From: Pseudomonas entomophila L48 | Lineage (GTDB): Bacteria; Pseudomonadota; Gammaproteobacteria; Pseudomonadales; Pseudomonadaceae | Direction of reading: 5' to 3' | Assembly (NCBI RefSeq): GCF_000026105.1 | Contig: NC_008027.1 | Location: 2,310,001-2,374,000 of the forward strand | DNA length: 64,000 nt | Shown here: one piece after another, positions 1-16,475 of the stretch | Layout: every line of letters starts with the position of its first letter | How positions within the stretch are numbered: the stretch's first letter is position 1 | The notes under the pieces: generated by a model | What the model was told of the DNA's origin: nothing | Database searches by the model: none | What the model saw: the letters and a program-made list of their open reading frames with translations, nothing else | Made by a program: the position numbers and the translations under genes

Positions 1-364
1 TCATCACGTCGTCGATACGCCAGCTGGGCAGGAAGCGGAACTCTTCGAGCAGTTCGGCCACTTCCGGCACGAACTGGTCCACCGCCTGCACCAGCAGGGT
101 CCAGTCACGCTCGGGCAGGTCGGCGAAGGCGTCCTCGGCGAACGGGCCGCGGCGCAGCTCCCACGGGCGCTCGCCGTGTTCGAGCACCAGGCGCGACTCG
201 ACTTCTTCTTCCAGGGCCAGGCCGGCCAGCTCGTCGGCGTCGATGGGGCTGACGAAGTCGGGGAAGGCCTGACGCACCAGCAGCGGCTTCTTCTGCCAGT
301 AGTCGCGCAGGAATTCACGGGCCGTCAGGCCGCCCAGCAGTTGCAGTGGAGTATCAGAATTCAT
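1..364 (-). CDS. 50S ribosomal protein L16 3-hydroxylase (RoxA/YcfD-type cupin), N-terminal part
   Basis: Minus-strand gene starting with ATG at 364 and running off the left edge, so only about 121 residues are present. The visible N-terminus (TPLQLLGGLTAREFLRDYWQKK..., KPLLVRQAFP) is characteristic of the JmjC/cupin ribosomal oxygenase family, which hydroxylates an arginine of L16 using Fe(II) and 2-oxoglutarate. The HxD iron ligands lie beyond the edge and cannot be checked. It lies just downstream of purB on the same strand, where P. putida carries a cupin-domain gene. The reading frame is open to the edge. Confidence 0.85.
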   Translation of the reverse strand, partial: MNSDTPLQLLGGLTAREFLRDYWQKKPLLVRQAFPDFVSPIDADELAGLALEEEVESRLVLEHGERPWELRRGPFAEDAFADLPERDWTLLVQAVDQFVPEVAELLEEFRFLPSWRIDDVM

Positions 365-445
365 GTTCAACCTATTGAAAAAACGTAGTTTTCAGACGGG
401 AATAAAAACGCCCGGCCAGGCCGGGCGTTAAGCGCGGGGCGCAGG

Positions 446-2062
<1,617 letters not shown>

Positions 2063-2689
2063 TCAATCGGTGGTACGCATCATCCCGTAAAGCTCCTTGA
2101 GCAGCTTGCGCCGGCTGAACACCAGCTGCCAGCGGTGCCCGCCCAGCTGGCGCCACAGGCGCGCGGCACGGATGCCGGCCAGCAGCAGGGCGCGGATCTT
2201 CGAGGCATTGCTCGCCTGCTGCAGGAAGCGCATGTCGCCGTGCACCTGGATGCGCTGGCGCAGGGTGCTCAGGGTGTCCTGGTACAAGGCTCCGCTGGAA
2301 GCGATGACGTTTTCGTGAACCAGGCCGAAATGATCAGCCTGCGATTGAATCTGCGGCAGGCGATTACCAATGATGTCGAGCATGTCGCCGCGCTTGTTCA
2401 GCTGCCGTTCCAAGCCCAGCATCGACAGGGCATAGCGCAGCGGCTCGCGCTGAAGGCTGCTGGGGTCGCGCTCCAGGGCGCCGACCAGCGCGCGGTAGCC
2501 GTCACGCAGGTTGAGGTCGTCGCCGCCGAATACCTCCAGCGTATCCTTCGGGTCGCGCACCAGTAGGCTGCCGAGCATACAGCCGATGTTGGCCTCGCTG
2601 GCCTGGCCGGTGCGGGCGATGCGGTCGACCAGCACGGCGGCCTGGAACACACCACCCAAAGCGATCAACTGCTCCTGGAGGTTGTTCAT
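2063..2689 (-). CDS. hflD: High-frequency lysogenization protein HflD homologue
   Basis: 208-residue protein (start [20 protein letters not shown]). HflD is a peripheral membrane protein that in E. coli binds the lambda CII activator; its housekeeping role in pseudomonads is not settled. Length and N-terminus match the family. The ATG at 2689 overlaps the stop codon of mnmA by 4 bp (ATGA), so the pair is translationally coupled. The longer upstream extension of this frame lies inside mnmA and was rejected as the start. Confidence 0.93.
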   Translation of the reverse strand: MNNLQEQLIALGGVFQAAVLVDRIARTGQASEANIGCMLGSLLVRDPKDTLEVFGGDDLNLRDGYRALVGALERDPSSLQREPLRYALSMLGLERQLNKRGDMLDIIGNRLPQIQSQADHFGLVHENVIASSGALYQDTLSTLRQRIQVHGDMRFLQQASNASKIRALLLAGIRAARLWRQLGGHRWQLVFSRRKLLKELYGMMRTTD

Positions 2690-3810
2690 TGACGCGGGCT
2701 CCACGGCTCGGCGGTTTCGATCACGCCGCCGCCCAGGCACACCTCGCCGTCGTAGAACACCACCGACTGGCCGGGGGTAACGGCGCGCTGAGGTTCGTCG
2801 AACATCGCGCGGTAGCCATTTTCGGTGCGTTCCAGGGTGCATTGCTGGTCGCCCTGACGGTAGCGCACCTTGGCGGTGAGCCGGCGCGGGCTGCTCAAGT
2901 CGATCGGGTTGACCCAGAAAATTTCCGAGGCCAGCAGGGCGCGGGAGAACAGCCATGGGTGTTCGTTGCCCTGGCCGACCACCAGCACATTACGAGCGAG
3001 ATCCTTGTGCAGCACGTACCACGGCTCGTCACCGGCGTCCTTCAGGCCGCCGATGCCCAGGCCCTGGCGCTGGCCGATGGTGTGGTACATCAGGCCGTGG
3101 TGGCGGCCGATCACTTCGCCTTCGGTGGTCTGGATCTCGCCCGGCTGGGCTGGCAGGTACTGTTTGAGGAAGTCGCTGAAGCGGCGCTCGCCGATGAAGC
3201 AGATACCGGTGGAGTCCTTCTTCTTCGCCGTGGCCAGGCCGTGTTTCTCGGCGATGGCGCGCACTTCGGGCTTCTCCAGCTCACCGACCGGGAACAGGGT
3301 ACGGGCGATTTCCTTGCCGCCGACGGCATGCAGGAAGTAGCTCTGGTCCTTGTTCGGGTCCAGGCCTTTGAGCAGTTCGGTCAGTTCGCCAGTGTCGCGG
3401 CGGCGCACATAGTGGCCGGTGGCAATCAGGTCGGCGCCCAGGGACAAGGCGTAGTCGAGGAACGCCTTGAACTTGATCTCGCGGTTGCAGAGGATGTCCG
3501 GGTTTGGCGTGCGGCCGGCCTTGTACTCCTCGAGGAAGTGCTCGAACACGTTGTCCCAGTATTCGGCGGCGAAGTTGGCGGTGTGCAGCTTGATGCCGAT
3601 GCGGTCGCACACGGCCTGGGCGTCGGCCAGGTCTTCGCGGGCGGTGCAGTATTCGGTGCCGTCGTCCTCTTCCCAGTTCTTCATGAACAGACCTTCCACC
3701 TGGTAGCCCTGCTCCATAAGCAGAAGGGCGGAGACGGAAGAGTCCACGCCGCCGGACATGCCGACGATGACGCGGGTCTTGGCGGGGTCTTTGAGTGCTG
3801 GGCTGGTCAT
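2686..3810 (-). CDS. mnmA: tRNA-specific 2-thiouridylase MnmA
   Basis: 374 residues starting [21 protein letters not shown]. It performs the final sulfur insertion making 2-thiouridine at tRNA position 34. The N-terminal PP-loop ([14 protein letters not shown]), the first catalytic Cys region ([12 protein letters not shown]) and the second ([12 protein letters not shown]) are all present. MnmA receives sulfur from TusE, and a complete tusDCBE set lies in this same window at about 23.7-25.1 kb. Start ATG 3810 fits the family length better than the 434-residue open frame. Confidence 0.96.
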   Translation of the reverse strand: MTSPALKDPAKTRVIVGMSGGVDSSVSALLLMEQGYQVEGLFMKNWEEDDGTEYCTAREDLADAQAVCDRIGIKLHTANFAAEYWDNVFEHFLEEYKAGRTPNPDILCNREIKFKAFLDYALSLGADLIATGHYVRRRDTGELTELLKGLDPNKDQSYFLHAVGGKEIARTLFPVGELEKPEVRAIAEKHGLATAKKKDSTGICFIGERRFSDFLKQYLPAQPGEIQTTEGEVIGRHHGLMYHTIGQRQGLGIGGLKDAGDEPWYVLHKDLARNVLVVGQGNEHPWLFSRALLASEIFWVNPIDLSSPRRLTAKVRYRQGDQQCTLERTENGYRAMFDEPQRAVTPGQSVVFYDGEVCLGGGVIETAEPWSPRQ

Positions 3811-3869
3811 GGCTACCGAATGTGTATCAGAGGGAAAAACGCCGATTCTATCAAACCCGCGGGCTGGCG

Positions 3870-4310
3870 TCAGTCGCGCAGCAGTTCGAGGCTGTGCAAT
3901 GGGCCTTTGAGGTAGTCGTCCAGGCAGCGGAGCACCAGCTCGCTGCGCCAGCGTGATGGCTCGGCCAGCAGCTCGTCGCGGCTCAACCACACGGCGCGGA
4001 CGATGTCGCTGTCCAGGGCCAGGTCGGTGTGATGACGCACGGGGCGGGCGGCGAAGCAGATGCGCTGGTAGGTGACGCCGTTGCTCGGGGCGGTATAGAG
4101 GTAGATGCCGACCACGCCGGTGAGTTCGACTTCCCAGGCGGTTTCTTCGAGGGTTTCGCGCAGGGCGGCCTGGGTGATGGTTTCGTTGGCTTCGAGGTGG
4201 CCGGCGGGTTGGTTGAAGACGTGCTGGCCGGCCTTGAATTCCTCGACGAAGAGGAACTTGCCCTCATGTTCGACGATGGTGGCGACGGTGATGTGGGGTT
4301 GCCAGGTCAT
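3870..4310 (-). CDS. nudJ: NUDIX hydrolase, NudJ type
   Basis: 146 residues. The NUDIX box is clear: [20 protein letters not shown] continuing into TAWEVEL. NudJ-family enzymes hydrolyse nucleoside tri/diphosphates and HMP-PP; the exact substrate cannot be read from sequence. Located immediately upstream of mnmA on the same strand, as in E. coli nudJ-mnmA-hflD-purB, which supports the symbol. An alternative ATG two codons upstream (4316) is possible. Confidence 0.85.
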   Translation of the reverse strand: MTWQPHITVATIVEHEGKFLFVEEFKAGQHVFNQPAGHLEANETITQAALRETLEETAWEVELTGVVGIYLYTAPSNGVTYQRICFAARPVRHHTDLALDSDIVRAVWLSRDELLAEPSRWRSELVLRCLDDYLKGPLHSLELLRD

Positions 4311-4331
4311 GAGCATTTCCTATGGTTGGCG

Positions 4332-4417
4332 CGGCCCCTGTAGGAGCGGGTTTACCCGCGAATGCGTCAGTGGATTCACCATTGCATTCGCGGGTAAACC
4401 CGCTCCTACAGGGGCCG
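4332..4417. repeat. REP-type inverted pair
   Basis: CGGCCCCTGTAGGAGCGGG... at 4332-4365 is repeated as a perfect inverse at 4384-4417, with an 18-bp centre. It sits in the gap between idh and nudJ. Confidence 0.85.
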
Positions 4418-4448
4418 TGTAGGCCGAGAAATATCATTTATCCAAAAA

Positions 4449-4481
4449 GCACAAACCCCGGTGCGTGGCCGGGGTTTGTGC
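4449..4481 (-). terminator. Rho-independent terminator of idh
   Basis: Hairpin GCACAAACCCCGG-tgcgtgg-CCGGGGTTTGTGC directly downstream of the idh stop. On the minus strand it is followed by a T-containing run. Confidence 0.8.
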
Positions 4482-4499
4482 TGTTACTGCAAGCGAACC

Positions 4500-8488
<3,989 letters not shown>

Positions 8489-8499
8489 GCGACACAAAG

Positions 8500-8536
8500 A
8501 AACCGGCCGCCTCTCTATAAAGAGGCGGCCGGTTTT
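8500..8536. terminator. Bidirectional terminator between icd and the cold-shock gene
   Basis: AACCGGCCGCCTCT-ctataa-AGAGGCGGCCGGTT followed by TTTT on plus. The minus strand also has a T-rich flank, so it can serve both convergent genes. Confidence 0.9.
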
Positions 8537-8561
8537 TTCGTATATCGGCAATCGGCAGGGA

Positions 8562-8825
8562 TCAGGCTTCAGCCGTAATGGCCGGGGAGGCATTGCCTGT
8601 ACTGGTGCTCGAATTGCTGGCAGTGGCGCTTTGGATATTCACCGCATGCTTGCCCTTGGGGCCTTGCAAGAGCTCGAACGTCACGGCCTGGCCAGCTTTC
8701 AATGTTTTGTAGCCATCCATCTGGATGGCGGAGTAGTGGGCGAAAAGGTCTTCGTCCTTACCCTCCTCATTGATGAATCCGTAGCCCTTGGCGTTGTTGA
8801 ACCACTTGACTTTACCGCTTGCCAT
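8562..8825 (-). CDS. Cold-shock domain protein (CspD/CapA-like)
   Basis: 87 residues from [18 protein letters not shown]. The cold-shock OB fold is shown by the RNP1 motif (KGYGFI) and RNP2-like LFAHYSAI, followed by a Ser/Thr/Ala-rich tail of about 20 residues not seen in minimal Csp proteins. It should bind single-stranded RNA/DNA. Divergent from clpS, the arrangement of cspD-clpS-clpA in many gammaproteobacteria. Confidence 0.9.
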   Translation of the reverse strand: MASGKVKWFNNAKGYGFINEEGKDEDLFAHYSAIQMDGYKTLKAGQAVTFELLQGPKGKHAVNIQSATASNSSTSTGNASPAITAEA

Positions 8826-9057
8826 CCCTATGTCCCTCTGCAAAGGACTCCATCACTGGAGTATCATCCACTTCATCCGCATACGAACCATGCGAGAAAA
8901 TCTGGTTGACTGCGCGGATCTTTATAGACCACGGTGGGTTCTTATTGGTTGTAACACCGTTTTGCCGTTAGTCAAGGTCAGCCGGCGCCCGCGCTGACAG
9001 CTGCCTGAAGCGGTCAACCCACAACCTTAACCTGTCGCTCATGATGAAATTCTTTCC

Positions 9058-9432
9058 ATGCATGTACCCAGTGAGATTCGACTAACATTCAATCAGGATC
9101 GCCCGCAGTCGAACGAGGACGGGCATGAGGACGATGGTTCCGGCCTTGCGGTCCAGGAGGCCAAGCCGATCCTGCAGGCGCCACCGATGTACAAGGTGGT
9201 TTTGTTCAACGATGACTACACGCCAATGGATTTCGTCGTCGAAGTGCTCGAGACGTTCTTCAATCTGAACCGCGAGCTGGCAACGAAGATCATGCTGACC
9301 GTCCATACCGAAGGGCGGGCAGTATGCGGATTGTTTACCCGTGACATCGCCGAGACAAAGGCCATGCAGGTCAACCAATACGCCAGGGAAAGCCAGCATC
9401 CGCTACTCTGTGAAATCGAGAAGGACGGTTAA
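9058..9432 (+). CDS. clpS: ATP-dependent Clp protease adaptor ClpS
   Basis: 124 residues. The core [21 protein letters not shown] holds the Asn-Asp-Asp motif that reads destabilising N-terminal residues. ClpS delivers N-degron substrates to ClpAP. No strong Shine-Dalgarno precedes ATG 9058, but the sequence after it ([10 protein letters not shown]) matches pseudomonad ClpS N-termini. It is followed 30 bp later by clpA. Confidence 0.95.
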   Translation: MHVPSEIRLTFNQDRPQSNEDGHEDDGSGLAVQEAKPILQAPPMYKVVLFNDDYTPMDFVVEVLETFFNLNRELATKIMLTVHTEGRAVCGLFTRDIAETKAMQVNQYARESQHPLLCEIEKDG

Positions 9433-9462
9433 TCGCCGACCACTTGGGTATGAGGTGAAGCT

Positions 9463-11733
9463 ATGTTAAACCGCGAGCTCGAAGTCACCCTCAATCTGGC
9501 CTTCAAGGAGGCACGTTCGAAACGTCATGAGTTCATGACCGTCGAACATCTGCTGCTGGCACTCCTTGACAATGAGGCTGCCGCGACCGTTCTGCGCGCC
9601 TGTGGCGCCAATCTCGACAAACTCAAGCATGACCTGCAGGAGTTCATCGACTCGACCACCCCGCTGATCCCCGTGCATGACGAGGACCGTGAAACGCAAC
9701 CGACCCTGGGCTTCCAGCGCGTGCTGCAGCGTGCCGTGTTCCACGTGCAAAGCTCCGGCAAGCGCGAAGTGACCGGCGCCAACGTGCTGGTGGCAATCTT
9801 CAGCGAACAGGAAAGCCAGGCCGTGTTCCTGCTCAAGCAGCAGAGCGTGGCCCGCATCGATGTGGTCAACTACATCGCCCACGGTATTTCGAAAGTGCCG
9901 GGCCATGGCCCGCATACAGAAAACGAACAAGACATGCAGGACGAGGAGGGTGGCGAGACTTCTTCTTCCGGCAATCCGCTGGACGCCTATGCCAGCAACC
10001 TGAACGAACTGGCCCGTGCCGGGCGCATCGACCCACTGGTGGGGCGTGAGCAGGAGGTCGAGCGCGTCGCGCAGATCCTCGCCCGCCGGCGCAAGAACAA
10101 CCCGTTGCTGGTCGGTGAGGCCGGCGTGGGCAAGACCGCTATCGCCGAAGGCCTGGCCAAGCGCATCGTCGATGGCCAGGTGCCGGACCTGCTGGCCCAG
10201 AGCGTCGTCTACTCCCTCGACCTGGGTGCGCTGCTGGCGGGCACCAAGTACCGTGGCGACTTTGAGAAGCGCTTCAAGGCGCTGCTCGGTGAGCTGCGCA
10301 AGCGTCCGCAGGCGATCCTGTTCATCGATGAGATCCACACCATCATCGGTGCCGGCGCGGCGTCTGGTGGCGTGATGGATGCCTCCAACCTGCTCAAGCC
10401 ACTGCTGTCGTCCGGTGATATCCGCTGCATTGGCTCGACCACGTTCCAGGAGTTCCGCGGCATCTTCGAGAAAGACCGTGCCCTGGCGCGTCGCTTCCAG
10501 AAGGTCGATGTCAGCGAGCCTTCGGTGGAGGACACGGTGGGTATCCTGCGTGGCCTGAAAGGCCGCTTCGAGAGCCACCACAACATCGAGTACAGTGACG
10601 AAGCCCTGCGCGCCGCCGCCGAACTGGCCTCGCGTTATATCAATGACCGGCATATGCCGGACAAGGCCATCGATGTGATCGACGAGGCGGGTGCCTACCA
10701 GCGTCTGCAACCGGAAGCCAATCGCGTCAAGCGTATCGATGTGCCGCAGGTCGAGGACATCGTTGCCAAGATCGCGCGGATTCCGCCGAAACATGTCACC
10801 AGCTCTGATAAAGAGCTGCTGCGCAACCTGGAGCGTGACCTCAAGCTCACGGTGTTTGGCCAGGATGCGGCGATCGATTCGCTGGCCACTGCCATCAAGC
10901 TGTCGCGTGCCGGCCTCAAGGCGCCGGACAAGCCAGTCGGCTCGTTCCTGTTCGCCGGCCCGACCGGTGTGGGCAAGACCGAGGCGGCTCGCCAACTGGC
11001 CAAGGCGCTGGGTGTGGAGCTGGTACGCTTCGACATGTCCGAGTACATGGAGCGGCATACCGTGTCGCGCCTGATCGGCGCGCCGCCCGGCTATGTCGGG
11101 TTCGACCAGGGTGGTTTGCTGACCGAGGCCATCACCAAGCAGCCGCACTGCGTGCTGCTGCTTGACGAGATCGAGAAGGCGCACCCCGAAGTCTTCAACC
11201 TGCTGCTGCAGGTGATGGACCACGGCACCCTGACCGATAACAACGGGCGCAAGGCGGACTTCCGCAACGTGATCCTGATCATGACCACCAACGCTGGCGC
11301 TGAAACCGCCGCGCGGGCTTCGATCGGCTTCACTCACCAGGACCATTCCTCCGATGCCATGGAGGTGATCCGCAAGAGCTTCACGCCGGAGTTCCGCAAC
11401 CGCCTGGACACCATCATCCAGTTTGGCCGTCTCTCCCACGAGACGATCAAGAGCATCGTCGACAAGTTCCTCATCGAACTGCAGGCGCAGCTGGAAGACA
11501 AGCGCGTGCTGCTGGAGGTTACCGACGCCGCGCGCGGCTGGCTGGCGGCCTCGGGCTACGACGTGCAGATGGGCGCGCGACCAATGGCGCGGCTGATCCA
11601 GGACAAGATCAAGCGGCCATTGGCCGAGGAGATCCTGTTTGGCGAGTTGGCCGAGCATGGTGGCGTGGTGCACATCGACTTGCGCGATGGTGAGCTGGTG
11701 TTTGATTACGAAACCACGGCAGAAGTCGCGTAA
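9463..11733 (+). CDS. clpA: ATP-dependent Clp protease ATP-binding subunit ClpA
   Basis: 756 residues, the usual ClpA length. N-domain (about 1-145), then two AAA+ modules with Walker A motifs GEAGVGKT and GPTGVGKT and Walker B motifs ILFIDEIHT and [12 protein letters not shown]. It unfolds substrates into ClpP and partners with the upstream ClpS. A bidirectional terminator and REP pair follow. Confidence 0.97.
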   Translation: MLNRELEVTLNLAFKEARSKRHEFMTVEHLLLALLDNEAAATVLRACGANLDKLKHDLQEFIDSTTPLIPVHDEDRETQPTLGFQRVLQRAVFHVQSSGKREVTGANVLVAIFSEQESQAVFLLKQQSVARIDVVNYIAHGISKVPGHGPHTENEQDMQDEEGGETSSSGNPLDAYASNLNELARAGRIDPLVGREQEVERVAQILARRRKNNPLLVGEAGVGKTAIAEGLAKRIVDGQVPDLLAQSVVYSLDLGALLAGTKYRGDFEKRFKALLGELRKRPQAILFIDEIHTIIGAGAASGGVMDASNLLKPLLSSGDIRCIGSTTFQEFRGIFEKDRALARRFQKVDVSEPSVEDTVGILRGLKGRFESHHNIEYSDEALRAAAELASRYINDRHMPDKAIDVIDEAGAYQRLQPEANRVKRIDVPQVEDIVAKIARIPPKHVTSSDKELLRNLERDLKLTVFGQDAAIDSLATAIKLSRAGLKAPDKPVGSFLFAGPTGVGKTEAARQLAKALGVELVRFDMSEYMERHTVSRLIGAPPGYVGFDQGGLLTEAITKQPHCVLLLDEIEKAHPEVFNLLLQVMDHGTLTDNNGRKADFRNVILIMTTNAGAETAARASIGFTHQDHSSDAMEVIRKSFTPEFRNRLDTIIQFGRLSHETIKSIVDKFLIELQAQLEDKRVLLEVTDAARGWLAASGYDVQMGARPMARLIQDKIKRPLAEEILFGELAEHGGVVHIDLRDGELVFDYETTAEVA

Positions 11734-11737
11734 AGCT

Positions 11738-11818
11738 GGGGCCGCTTTGCGGCCCATCGCGGCTGAAGCCGCTCCTACAGGGATGCGCGGTGCCTGTAGG
11801 AGCGGCTTTAGCTGCGAT
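11738..11818. repeat. REP-type inverted pair with adjacent small palindrome
   Basis: GGGGCCGCTTTGCGGCCC (11738-11755) followed by ATCGCGGCTGAAGCCGCTCC... (11756-11781) and its near-inverse (11793-11818). Lies in the clpA-infA convergent gap. Confidence 0.8.
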
Positions 11819-11835
11819 GCGTTTTCCCAGGCACA

Positions 11836-11866
11836 AAAAAGCCCGGCACATGGCCGGGCTTTTTCA
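11836..11866. terminator. Bidirectional terminator between clpA and infA
   Basis: AAAAAAGCCCGGC-acatg-GCCGGGCTTTTT at 11836-11864: an A-tract on one side and a T-tract on the other, in the convergent gap. Confidence 0.9.
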
Positions 11867-11876
11867 TGGCTTGAGC

Positions 11877-12095
11877 TTAGCGCGCACGGTAGGTGATGCG
11901 GCCCTTGCTCAGGTCGTAGGGCGTCAGTTCGACGCGGACCTTGTCGCCAGTGAGAATACGGATGTAGTTCTTGCGCATCTTGCCGGAGATGTGCGCGGTA
12001 ACGACGTGCCCGTTTTCCAACTCCACGCGGAACATGGTGTTGGGCAGGGTGTCGACGACAGTGCCTTCCATTTCGAAGCTGTCTTCTTTCGACAT
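11877..12095 (-). CDS. infA: Translation initiation factor IF-1
   Basis: 72 residues ([20 protein letters not shown]...), a single S1/OB fold ending RITYRAR, essentially identical in layout to other IF-1 proteins. It occludes the ribosomal A site during initiation. Located between clpA and the aminoacyl-tRNA-protein transferases, as usual in pseudomonads. Confidence 0.98.
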
Positions 12096-12198
12096 GCAGT
12101 AAAGCCCTCGGTATCCAGTGTTGGCCCGACGCACGACTGCACCGGGCAAAAAAAGTGGCGTGGAGTATGCCCGAAAACTGCGTGTCAAGCCAATGCTT

Positions 12199-12906
12199 TC
12201 AGTTGAGGGTGACCCAGCGCTGATTGATCAGTAGTTCGATGGGGCGATATTGGGTCTTGTAGTTCATTTTCTTGCAGTTCTTGATCCAGTATCCCAGGTA
12301 CACGGCGTCGAGGTTCTGGCGCAGGGCTTCGGTGATCTGCCAGAGGATGGCGTAGCGGCCCAGGCTGCGCCGTTCCTCATCAGGCTCGTAGAAGGTGTAC
12401 ACCGCCGACAGGCCGTTGGGCAGCAGGTCGCAGACTGCCACCGCCATCAGGCGCCCCTCGAGGCGGAACTCGTAGAACCAACAGAACGGCAGGTCGCGGA
12501 CCAGGAAGGTCGAGAACTGGTCACGGCTGGGCGGGTACATGTCGCCATCGGCGTGGCGCTGCTCGATGTAGCGGCGGTACAGGTCGAAGTACTCTTCCTT
12601 GAATACCGGGCGCACGGCGCTGACGGTCAGGTCGGCATTGCGCTTGAGAATGCGCCGCTGCTGGCGGTTGGGGATGAAGCGCACCGCAGGAATGCGCGCG
12701 GGCACGCAGGCATTGCAGTTCTGGCAATGCGGGCGGTACAGGTGGTCACCGCTGCGGCGAAAGCCCATTTCCGACAGGTCGGCGTACACATGCACGTCCA
12801 TCGGCTGGCTCGGGTCGAGAAACAGCGTGGTGGCCTGCTCATCCGGCAGGTAGCTGCAGGAGTGGGGTTGAGTGGCATAGAACTTCAACCGCGCCAACTC
12901 TGTCAT
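12199..12906 (-). CDS. bpt: Aspartate/glutamate leucyl- (arginyl-type) tRNA-protein transferase
   Basis: 235 residues starting [20 protein letters not shown]. The ATE-family cysteines are present (CSYLPDEQA and [13 protein letters not shown]). Bacterial homologues (Bpt) transfer leucine to proteins with N-terminal Asp/Glu, creating ClpS substrates. Two in-frame ATGs are available (12912 and 12906); the second fits the family. It lies 57 bp downstream of aat, probably co-transcribed. Confidence 0.94.
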
Positions 12907-12963
12907 GTTCAACCCCTTAGATGAGTCGTTGTCTCTAAGTGTAAGCCAGCTCTGGAAACTCGC

Positions 12964-13644
12964 CTAGCGAACCCAGCTGGCACCGCTGGGCTGATCGAGG
13001 TGGCGCGCCAGGTGGTCGGCGAATTCGGCGCGGCTGATGGCCCGGGCGCCCAGGCTATGCAAGTGATTGGTGGGCATCTGGCAGTCGATCAGGACAAAGC
13101 CGGCCTGTTTCAGGTGCTCGACCAGTGCCACGAAGCCTACTTTCGAGGCATTGTCGGCGCGGCTGAACATCGATTCGCCAAAAAACAGGCGGCCCATGGC
13201 CAGGCCGTACAGCCCGCCGACCAGTTCACCTTCCCGGCGCACTTCCACCGAATGGGCGAAGCCGCGGCGGTGCAGTTCGCAGTAGGCCGCGCGCATGCTG
13301 TCGGTGATCCAGGTGCCGTCCGCGTAGTCGCGTGGCGCGGCGCAGGCCTCGATCACGGCTGGGAAGTCGCTGTCGAAGCTGACCTGGTAGTGGCCCTGGC
13401 GGATGAACTTGGCCAGCGAGCGCGAGATGTGTAGTTCTTCGGGGAACAGCACTGTGCGTGGGTCGGGCGACCACCAGAGGATCGGTTGGCCGTCCTGGTA
13501 CCAGGGGAAGCAGCCGTGACGGTAGGCGGCGACCAGCCGTTCGGGCGTGAGATCGCCTCCGGCGGCAAGCAGGCCGTTGGGGTCGTGCAGGGCCTTTTCC
13601 AGGGGCGGGAAGGTCAGCGAGTCGCGGGTGAGCCAGGTGAGCAT
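12964..13644 (-). CDS. aat: Leucyl/phenylalanyl-tRNA-protein transferase
   Basis: 226 residues starting [19 protein letters not shown]. Family landmarks include [19 protein letters not shown], the GCFPWY segment and [16 protein letters not shown]. It adds Leu/Phe to proteins with N-terminal Lys/Arg, producing primary N-degrons for ClpS. First gene of an aat-bpt unit facing away from ftsK. Confidence 0.96.
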   Translation of the reverse strand: MLTWLTRDSLTFPPLEKALHDPNGLLAAGGDLTPERLVAAYRHGCFPWYQDGQPILWWSPDPRTVLFPEELHISRSLAKFIRQGHYQVSFDSDFPAVIEACAAPRDYADGTWITDSMRAAYCELHRRGFAHSVEVRREGELVGGLYGLAMGRLFFGESMFSRADNASKVGFVALVEHLKQAGFVLIDCQMPTNHLHSLGARAISRAEFADHLARHLDQPSGASWVR

Positions 13645-13995
13645 GGTGTTCTTGGGTGGCGGGGGAGGGGAGGGCGACCAGCATGGCTTGGCTTGCGGGT
13701 GGGGTCAACGACCGTCATCGCGGGGTAAGCCTACTCCCACGCCTGATGATCCGCAGCGTGTTTCACCTCGGGTTGGGCACCATCTGGCACATTTGCTGTC
13801 ACACCTGTGCAAAAACACAGCATAAGCCTTTGTCACAAAAGAAAATGCATGCTCAAATTACAGCCATTGAGAAAGTAGCCCCCGTTCACGCTACAGCAGC
13901 GTGCCGCCATGGCGGCTGGCGGGCAGTAATGTTAAAAGTAGTGATTTATCGGCCAGTCACCGGCCAATCACTATTCGCGCAGGAATAGACGCGTT
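13645..13995. other. Intergenic region between aat and ftsK
   Basis: 351 bp between divergent genes. No gene is supported; open frames here are unrelated to known proteins. It holds a candidate LexA-type palindrome at 13805-13820. Confidence 0.6.
13805..13820. promoter_or_regulatory. Candidate LexA (SOS) box upstream of ftsK
   Basis: CTGTGCAAAAACACAG fits CTG-N10-CAG, is symmetrical over its outer five bases and has an A-rich centre. It lies about 175 bp before the ftsK start. E. coli ftsK is SOS-inducible, which makes the match plausible, but the core departs from the TATATATA-rich consensus. Confidence 0.4.
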
Positions 13996-16413
13996 TTGAA
14001 GAAATCCACCGCAACTCCAGCCCCCTTGCCAGTGCCTCTCTGGCGGCAACAGCTGCACTACCGTCTGAAGGAAGGTGCGCTGATCGCCGTCGGTGCCCTG
14101 TGCCTGTACTTGTGGATGGCACTGGTCACCTACGACACCGCCGACCCAGGCTTCAGCCACACCAGCAACGCCGACCAGGTGCAGAACGCCGCCGGCCGTG
14201 CCGGGGCGTACTTCGCCGACATCCTGTTCATGGTGCTTGGCTACTTCGCCTACATCTTCCCGTTGCTGCTGGCGATCAAGACCTGGCAGATCTTCCGCGA
14301 GCGTCACCAGCCCTGGCAGTGGAGCGGCTGGTTGTTTTCCTGGCGGCTGATCGGCCTGGTATTCCTGGTGCTGTCAGGCGCGGCGCTGGCACATATTCAT
14401 TTCCACCCTTCGGCCAGCCTGCCGTTCTCCGCGGGCGGGGCCCTGGGCGAGAGCCTGGGGGACCTGGCGCGCAACCTGCTCAATGTGCAGGGCAGCACGC
14501 TGATGTTCATTGCCCTGTTCCTGTTCGGCCTGACCGTGTTCACCGACCTGTCCTGGTTCAAGGTGATGGACGTCACCGGCAAGATCACCCTCGACCTGTT
14601 CGAGCTGATGCAGGGCGCCGCCAACCGTTGGTGGGAGGCGCGCAACGAGCGCAAGCGCCTGGTGGCGCAGCTGCGCGAGGTGGATGAGCAGGTCGAGGAA
14701 GTGGTTGCCCCGGTGGTGGCAGACAAGCGTGAGCAGGTCAAGGCGCGCGAGCGCATCATCGAGCGCGACGAGGCGTTGACCAAGCACGTTGCCCAGCGCG
14801 AACAGCAACCGGCCCCGGTGATCAACATTCCGCCTGCGCCGGTCAAGGCGCCGGAACCAAGCAAGCGGGTGATGAAGGAGAAGCAGGCGCCGCTGTTCAT
14901 CGACAGCGCCGTGGAAGGCACCTTGCCGTCGATCTCCATCCTCGACCCCGCCGAAGAGAAGAAGATCGAGTACTCGCCGGAGTCGCTGGCCGGTGTCGGT
15001 CACCTGCTGGAAATCAAACTGAAGGAATTCGGTGTCGAGGTGTCGGTCGATTCGATCCACCCAGGCCCGGTGATCACCCGCTATGAGATCCAGCCCGCCG
15101 CGGGCGTCAAGGTCAGCCGTATCGCCAACCTGGCCAAGGACCTGGCGCGCTCCCTGGCGGTGACCAGTGTGCGCGTGGTCGAGGTGATCCCCGGCAAGAC
15201 CACCGTGGGTATCGAGATCCCCAACGAGAACCGCCAGATGGTGCGTTTCTCCGAGGTGCTGTCGACGCCGCAGTACGACGAGCAGAAATCGCCGGTCACC
15301 CTGGCCCTGGGCCACGACATCGGCGGCAAGCCGGTGATTACCGACCTGGCGAAGATGCCGCACCTGCTGGTGGCCGGTACCACCGGCTCCGGTAAGTCGG
15401 TGGGTGTCAACGCGATGATCCTGTCGATCCTGTTCAAGTCGGGCCCGGAAGACGCCCGCCTGATCATGATCGACCCGAAAATGCTCGAACTGTCGATCTA
15501 CGAAGGCATTCCGCACCTGCTGTGCCCAGTGGTCACCGACATGAAGGACGCCGCCAACGCCCTGCGCTGGAGCGTTGCTGAAATGGAGCGCCGCTACAAG
15601 CTGATGGCGGCCATGGGCGTGCGCAACCTGGCCGGTTTCAACCGCAAGATCAAGGATGCGGAGGAGGCTGGAGAGGTCGTTCACGACCCGTTGTACCGCC
15701 GCGAAAGCATGGACGACGAGCCGCCCACGCTGAAGACGCTGCCCACCATCGTGGTGGTGGTCGACGAATTCGCCGACATGATGATGATCGTCGGCAAGAA
15801 GGTCGAAGAGCTGATCGCCCGTATCGCCCAGAAGGCCCGTGCCGCCGGTATCCACTTGATTCTCGCGACCCAGCGCCCGTCGGTGGATGTGATCACCGGC
15901 CTGATCAAGGCCAACATCCCGACCCGCATGGCGTTCCAGGTATCGAGCAAGATCGACTCACGGACCATCATCGACCAGGGTGGCGCCGAGCAATTGCTGG
16001 GCCACGGTGACATGCTCTACATGCCGCCGGGCACCAGCCTGCCAATCCGCGTCCACGGCGCCTTCGTCTCCGACGACGAGGTACACCGTGTGGTCGAGGC
16101 GTGGAAACTGCGTGGTGCTCCGGACTACAACGATGACATCCTCAACGGCGTCGAAGAGGCCGGCAGCGGCTTCGATGGCGGCGGCGGTGGCGGTGATGGC
16201 GAAGATTCCGAGAGCGACGCCTTGTATGATGAGGCCGTCCAGTTCGTGCTCGAAAGCCGTCGCGCCTCGATTTCGGCCGTGCAGCGCAAGTTGAAGATCG
16301 GCTACAACCGTGCCGCCCGGATGATCGAGGCGATGGAGATGGCCGGCGTGGTCACCCCCATGAACAGCAACGGCTCGCGGGAAGTGATTGCCCCGGGCGG
16401 CCCGCGCGACTGA
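13996..16413 (+). CDS. ftsK: DNA translocase FtsK
   Basis: 805 residues from a TTG start (TTGAAGAAATCC) preceded by AGGA at 13981. About four transmembrane segments lie in residues 1-190 (e.g. [16 protein letters not shown]), then a charged linker, then the RecA-like motor with Walker [10 protein letters not shown] and Walker [17 protein letters not shown]-terminal winged-helix gamma domain follows (residues about 740-800, [20 protein letters not shown]). It moves chromosome termini during division and activates XerCD at dif. Confidence 0.97.
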   Translation: MKKSTATPAPLPVPLWRQQLHYRLKEGALIAVGALCLYLWMALVTYDTADPGFSHTSNADQVQNAAGRAGAYFADILFMVLGYFAYIFPLLLAIKTWQIFRERHQPWQWSGWLFSWRLIGLVFLVLSGAALAHIHFHPSASLPFSAGGALGESLGDLARNLLNVQGSTLMFIALFLFGLTVFTDLSWFKVMDVTGKITLDLFELMQGAANRWWEARNERKRLVAQLREVDEQVEEVVAPVVADKREQVKARERIIERDEALTKHVAQREQQPAPVINIPPAPVKAPEPSKRVMKEKQAPLFIDSAVEGTLPSISILDPAEEKKIEYSPESLAGVGHLLEIKLKEFGVEVSVDSIHPGPVITRYEIQPAAGVKVSRIANLAKDLARSLAVTSVRVVEVIPGKTTVGIEIPNENRQMVRFSEVLSTPQYDEQKSPVTLALGHDIGGKPVITDLAKMPHLLVAGTTGSGKSVGVNAMILSILFKSGPEDARLIMIDPKMLELSIYEGIPHLLCPVVTDMKDAANALRWSVAEMERRYKLMAAMGVRNLAGFNRKIKDAEEAGEVVHDPLYRRESMDDEPPTLKTLPTIVVVVDEFADMMMIVGKKVEELIARIAQKARAAGIHLILATQRPSVDVITGLIKANIPTRMAFQVSSKIDSRTIIDQGGAEQLLGHGDMLYMPPGTSLPIRVHGAFVSDDEVHRVVEAWKLRGAPDYNDDILNGVEEAGSGFDGGGGGGDGEDSESDALYDEAVQFVLESRRASISAVQRKLKIGYNRAARMIEAMEMAGVVTPMNSNGSREVIAPGGPRD

Positions 16414-16475
16414 TGAACACCCTGCCGGGCACCAACGAAGGTGCCCGGCCTTTCCAATGCTCAATGAGGATTCCC

